Shown piece by piece: positions 63,250 to 64,000 of a stretch of DNA of 64,000 nt. The stretch covers positions 1,240,001 through 1,304,000 of the forward strand of contig NZ_CP136920.1 of NCBI RefSeq assembly GCF_033100135.1, written 5' to 3'. Each line of letters opens with the position of its first letter. The stretch's first letter is position 1. Origin of the DNA: Rubellicoccus peritrichatus (lineage in GTDB: Bacteria; Verrucomicrobiota; Verrucomicrobiia; Opitutales; Cerasicoccaceae). The position numbers were made by a program, and so were the translations under genes. Below the pieces are notes generated by a model. It was not told the origin of the DNA and ran no database searches. It worked only from the letters and a program-made list of their open reading frames with translations.

Positions 63250-64000
63250 TTAGCGAGATTGTACAGTACTTTTTACAGATACAATGGCATCAGCCTCCAA
63301 TGTATCTGTTGCAGTGATTTTTTTTCGATTCAGGCCAAAGCCCCAGAGCATACCGACCGAGATTGCTCCAATGACAGGAGCAATGATCAAGTAACTCTGG
63401 CCGAAAAATTCATAGAGGAAGATTCCGGCCGGTGGTCCGATCATACCACCTGCTGCCCATGAAAGCATTACGACGCCGAGATATCGTCCTCGCATGTGAT
63501 CGGGAGCCAGCGTATTTACATAGACCGAACTGATCGGGAAAGAAATCATTTCGCCCAGTGTGAAAACTGCTTTCAGGATGACGAATGCGGCAAAGCTATG
63601 GGCAAAGGCAATGCCACCCATTGCAATTGCTATGAGTCCATAACCAATTGTGATGGCCAGCTTTGGCGGCAGCCTTCGTGTGTATTGAGAAAGCGGTAAC
63701 TCGCAGAGCAGAATCATCATTCCGTTTAAACCAAGCAGCATCCCATAGTTGGTGTCACTCAACCCGTTACTCTTGACGATGAGTGCCAGGGGAGCAAAGA
63801 GCTGCATGACGACGATCACGGTCAGAAATTGAGCACCGATAAATCTTCGGAACTCTTGGTTCGTCCGCATATCCTGACCGGCCGCCTGTAAACGACCCCA
63901 TGCGACCTTGAAGGGGTTTCCTGCGGGAGCGCGTTCACGCAAGCCATGAGGCAGGTATGCCAATACCAGCATCGCAAAAATAAACGACGACATGGCATCG
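63250..64000 (-). CDS. Major facilitator superfamily transporter (C-terminal part)
   Basis: The gene enters from beyond the right edge and about 250 codons are present, ending at 63250. The last six or so membrane helices are visible, with a helix-loop motif NTLAPDHMRGRYLGV characteristic of MFS drug-transporter-like proteins, and a polar tail. The substrate cannot be given. The true start lies outside the window. Confidence 0.8.
   Translation of the reverse strand, partial: DAMSSFIFAMLVLAYLPHGLRERAPAGNPFKVAWGRLQAAGQDMRTNQEFRRFIGAQFLTVIVVMQLFAPLALIVKSNGLSDTNYGMLLGLNGMMILLCELPLSQYTRRLPPKLAITIGYGLIAIAMGGIAFAHSFAAFVILKAVFTLGEMISFPISSVYVNTLAPDHMRGRYLGVVMLSWAAGGMIGPPAGIFLYEFFGQSYLIIAPVIGAISVGMLWGFGLNRKKITATDTLEADAIVSVKSTVQSR

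Noticed and set aside
1-64000. CRISPR arrays, tRNA or rRNA genes, prophage or insertion-sequence genes
   Set aside because: I looked for spaced direct repeats, tRNA T-loop patterns and transposase or phage proteins and found none; a dedicated tRNA scan would be needed to be certain.

Overview
The window most likely comes from a marine Verrucomicrobiota bacterium, probably of the Opitutales/Puniceicoccales branch. This is inferred from the gene set: a giant GH86 agarase/porphyranase-like lipoprotein, five PEP-CTERM proteins ending in the LALGAAGLRQWRK-type anchor, a secreted protein with the SSDLVNW...FFRLR tail common in this phylum, class I (FbaB-type) aldolase, aerobic HemF, and many intergenic hairpins. 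No rRNA, tRNA, CRISPR array, insertion sequence or prophage was seen.

Layout. 0-4.4 kb: the start of a channel-like membrane gene, a 307-bp palindromic MITE-like element and the GH86 gene. 4.6-9 kb: small enzymes and hypotheticals (EVE, TfoX-like, 2H phosphoesterase-like, RibD/DHFR-like, LysE, lipoprotein). 9-14.2 kb: an L-arabinose catabolic cluster (LacI-type regulator divergent from araB-araA-araD). 14.2-15.2 kb: a gene-free stretch packed with repeats. 15.2-26.4 kb: LpxH-like phosphoesterase, a helical-toroid protein, dimeric dUTPase, an RG-rich disordered protein coupled to murA, a sigma-54 activator divergent from a SpoIVB-type (S55) protease, and an exported acetolactate decarboxylase. 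26.5-30.5 kb: an NfeD-NfeD-FloA membrane-microdomain operon plus a DUF2059 protein. 30.6-39.4 kb: trpF, three tandem PEP-CTERM genes each with its own terminator, class I aldolase, a PolB-like exonuclease, two more PEP-CTERM genes, and an operon of an SLBB-type exported protein, an ECF sigma factor and a single-pass membrane protein. 39.5-45.4 kb: gpmA, a HAD-like protein, a P1B-4 metal ATPase followed by a cobalamin adenosyltransferase, and an orphan CheB. 45.4-50.5 kb: TetR divergent from an RND efflux pair. 50.6-57.9 kb: amidase, two transglutaminase-like proteins, a DASS transporter, a receiver-coiled-coil protein, gamma-carbonic-anhydrase-like and DUF3817 proteins. 57.9-64 kb: hemE and hemF, a PlsC-like acyltransferase, an opsin-like seven-helix protein, an NAD-dependent epimerase and a partial MFS transporter.

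The observation I rate highest is at 60902-62026. It encodes a seven-helix protein that keeps many landmarks of proteorhodopsin (Arg and Trp of helix C, WxxYP of helix F, Asp of helix G). It has Met where the retinal-binding Lys should be, Ser for the proton acceptor and Leu for the donor, behind a roughly 115-residue proline-rich cytoplasmic-type extension. Other points worth a look are the GH86 protein built from a degenerate and an intact copy of the same module, the ECF-sigma/SLBB operon facing PEP-CTERM genes, the RGG-type disordered protein translationally close to murA, and several dispersed intergenic repeat families.
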